Source: Chromatiales bacterium (ex Bugula neritina AB1)
GTDB taxonomy: Bacteria > Pseudomonadota > Gammaproteobacteria > Granulosicoccales > Granulosicoccaceae
Direction of reading: 5' to 3'
Assembly: GCA_001730015.1 (NCBI GenBank)
Contig: MDLA01000133.1
Coordinates: forward strand, 24,125-88,124
DNA: 64,000 bases
Of this stretch, positions 63,913 through 64,000 are shown in pieces (position 1 is the first letter of the stretch; each line of letters opens with the position of its first letter). The translations under genes and the position numbers were made by a program. A model generated the notes under the pieces. The model saw nothing but the letters and a program-made list of their open reading frames with translations, was not told where the DNA came from and did no database searches.

Positions 63913-64000
63913 CCCGTCCATAAACCGGGGCGTAGCGAGGATCATTCAGGTGCGTGAGATTTCGCCTACCACATGTGGGCGTTTAGTCATTCTAAATATA
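63913..64000 (-). repeat. Dispersed repeat A, copy 4, cut by the window end
   Basis: GGGGCGTAGCGAGG (63927-63940) is identical to 33909-33922 of copy 3, and the following bases (to TTTAGTCATTC) align with the same element with several changes. The end at 63913 (CCCGTCCATAAA) is poorly conserved. Only the first 88 of about 153 bp are inside the window. Confidence 0.7.

Noticed and set aside
1..64000. tRNA, rRNA, CRISPR, transposase or phage genes
   Set aside because: I looked for clover-leaf signatures, regular spacer arrays and integrase or transposase motifs and saw none; tRNA detection by eye is limited.

Overview
The window reads as chromosomal DNA of an aerobic, heterotrophic gammaproteobacterium. 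This rests on the hrcA-grpE-dnaK-dnaJ order, ispG, argS, ppk1, a two-subunit methylmalonyl-CoA mutase, a SlyD-type FKBP, a BepA-like M48 lipoprotein and many LysR/LysE/SDR/ABC genes. Genus cannot be read from the sequence. Base composition looks even (about 50% GC) and there is no phage, plasmid, transposase, CRISPR, rRNA or tRNA gene that I can recognise. TTG and GTG starts are frequent.

Layout. 1-4819: the start of an exported coiled-coil protein (minus, runs off the left edge), then argS and ppk1. 4820-9511: a dispersed repeat (B1), a degenerate HtrA-like protein, and an alpha/beta hydrolase plus flavin-type protein divergent from a LysR regulator. 9555-12373: a small anchored protein and a large DoxX-like membrane domain fused to an NDH-2-like flavoprotein. 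13289-19327: a PotABCD-type ABC transporter, divergent from a BtpA-like TIM barrel and an adenine-phosphoribosyltransferase-like protein. 19356-27330: SelO, a lipoprotein-sized secreted protein carrying an in-frame repeat, an EamA permease, a SahR-like regulator with metF, and a hybrid histidine kinase with a molybdopterin-fold protein. 27510-32114: MFS permease, tandem repeats A2/B2, amidase, a PuuD-type membrane domain and an SDR. 32240-40649: surface polysaccharide genes (WbqC-like, PIG-L deacetylase, processive GT2, UXS-like epimerase, SGNH protein, MBOAT acyltransferase). 40971-47082: M48/TPR lipoprotein, small membrane protein, SlyD-like FKBP, a TauB/TauC-type transporter whose permease has a very large extra domain, and a TPR protein. 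47283-53769: mutA-mutB-meaB, a LOG-family hydrolase and a LysE exporter. 54002-58692: a modular esterase lipoprotein, a stand-alone MnmC oxidase domain and ispG. 58860-63865: hrcA-grpE-dnaK-dnaJ.

The most unusual signal is a family of about 153-bp elements (A) with imperfect terminal inverted repeats, four copies in 64 kb. One lies in frame inside a coding sequence, one supplies the stop codon of an MFS gene, one abuts the stop codon of a glycosyltransferase, and one follows dnaJ. Two copies keep the same open frame of about 50 codons. A second family (B, about 170 bp, ends CATTATTCA/TGAATAATG) has two copies, one directly beside an A copy. They behave like small non-autonomous mobile or palindromic elements comparable in principle to Rickettsia palindromic elements. 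Other points worth checking are the DoxX-NDH-2 fusion, the TauC-type permease with an extracytoplasmic insert and no adjacent binding protein, a perfect 20-bp operator palindrome before the sahR-like/metF pair, and a palindrome covering the dnaJ ribosome binding site.
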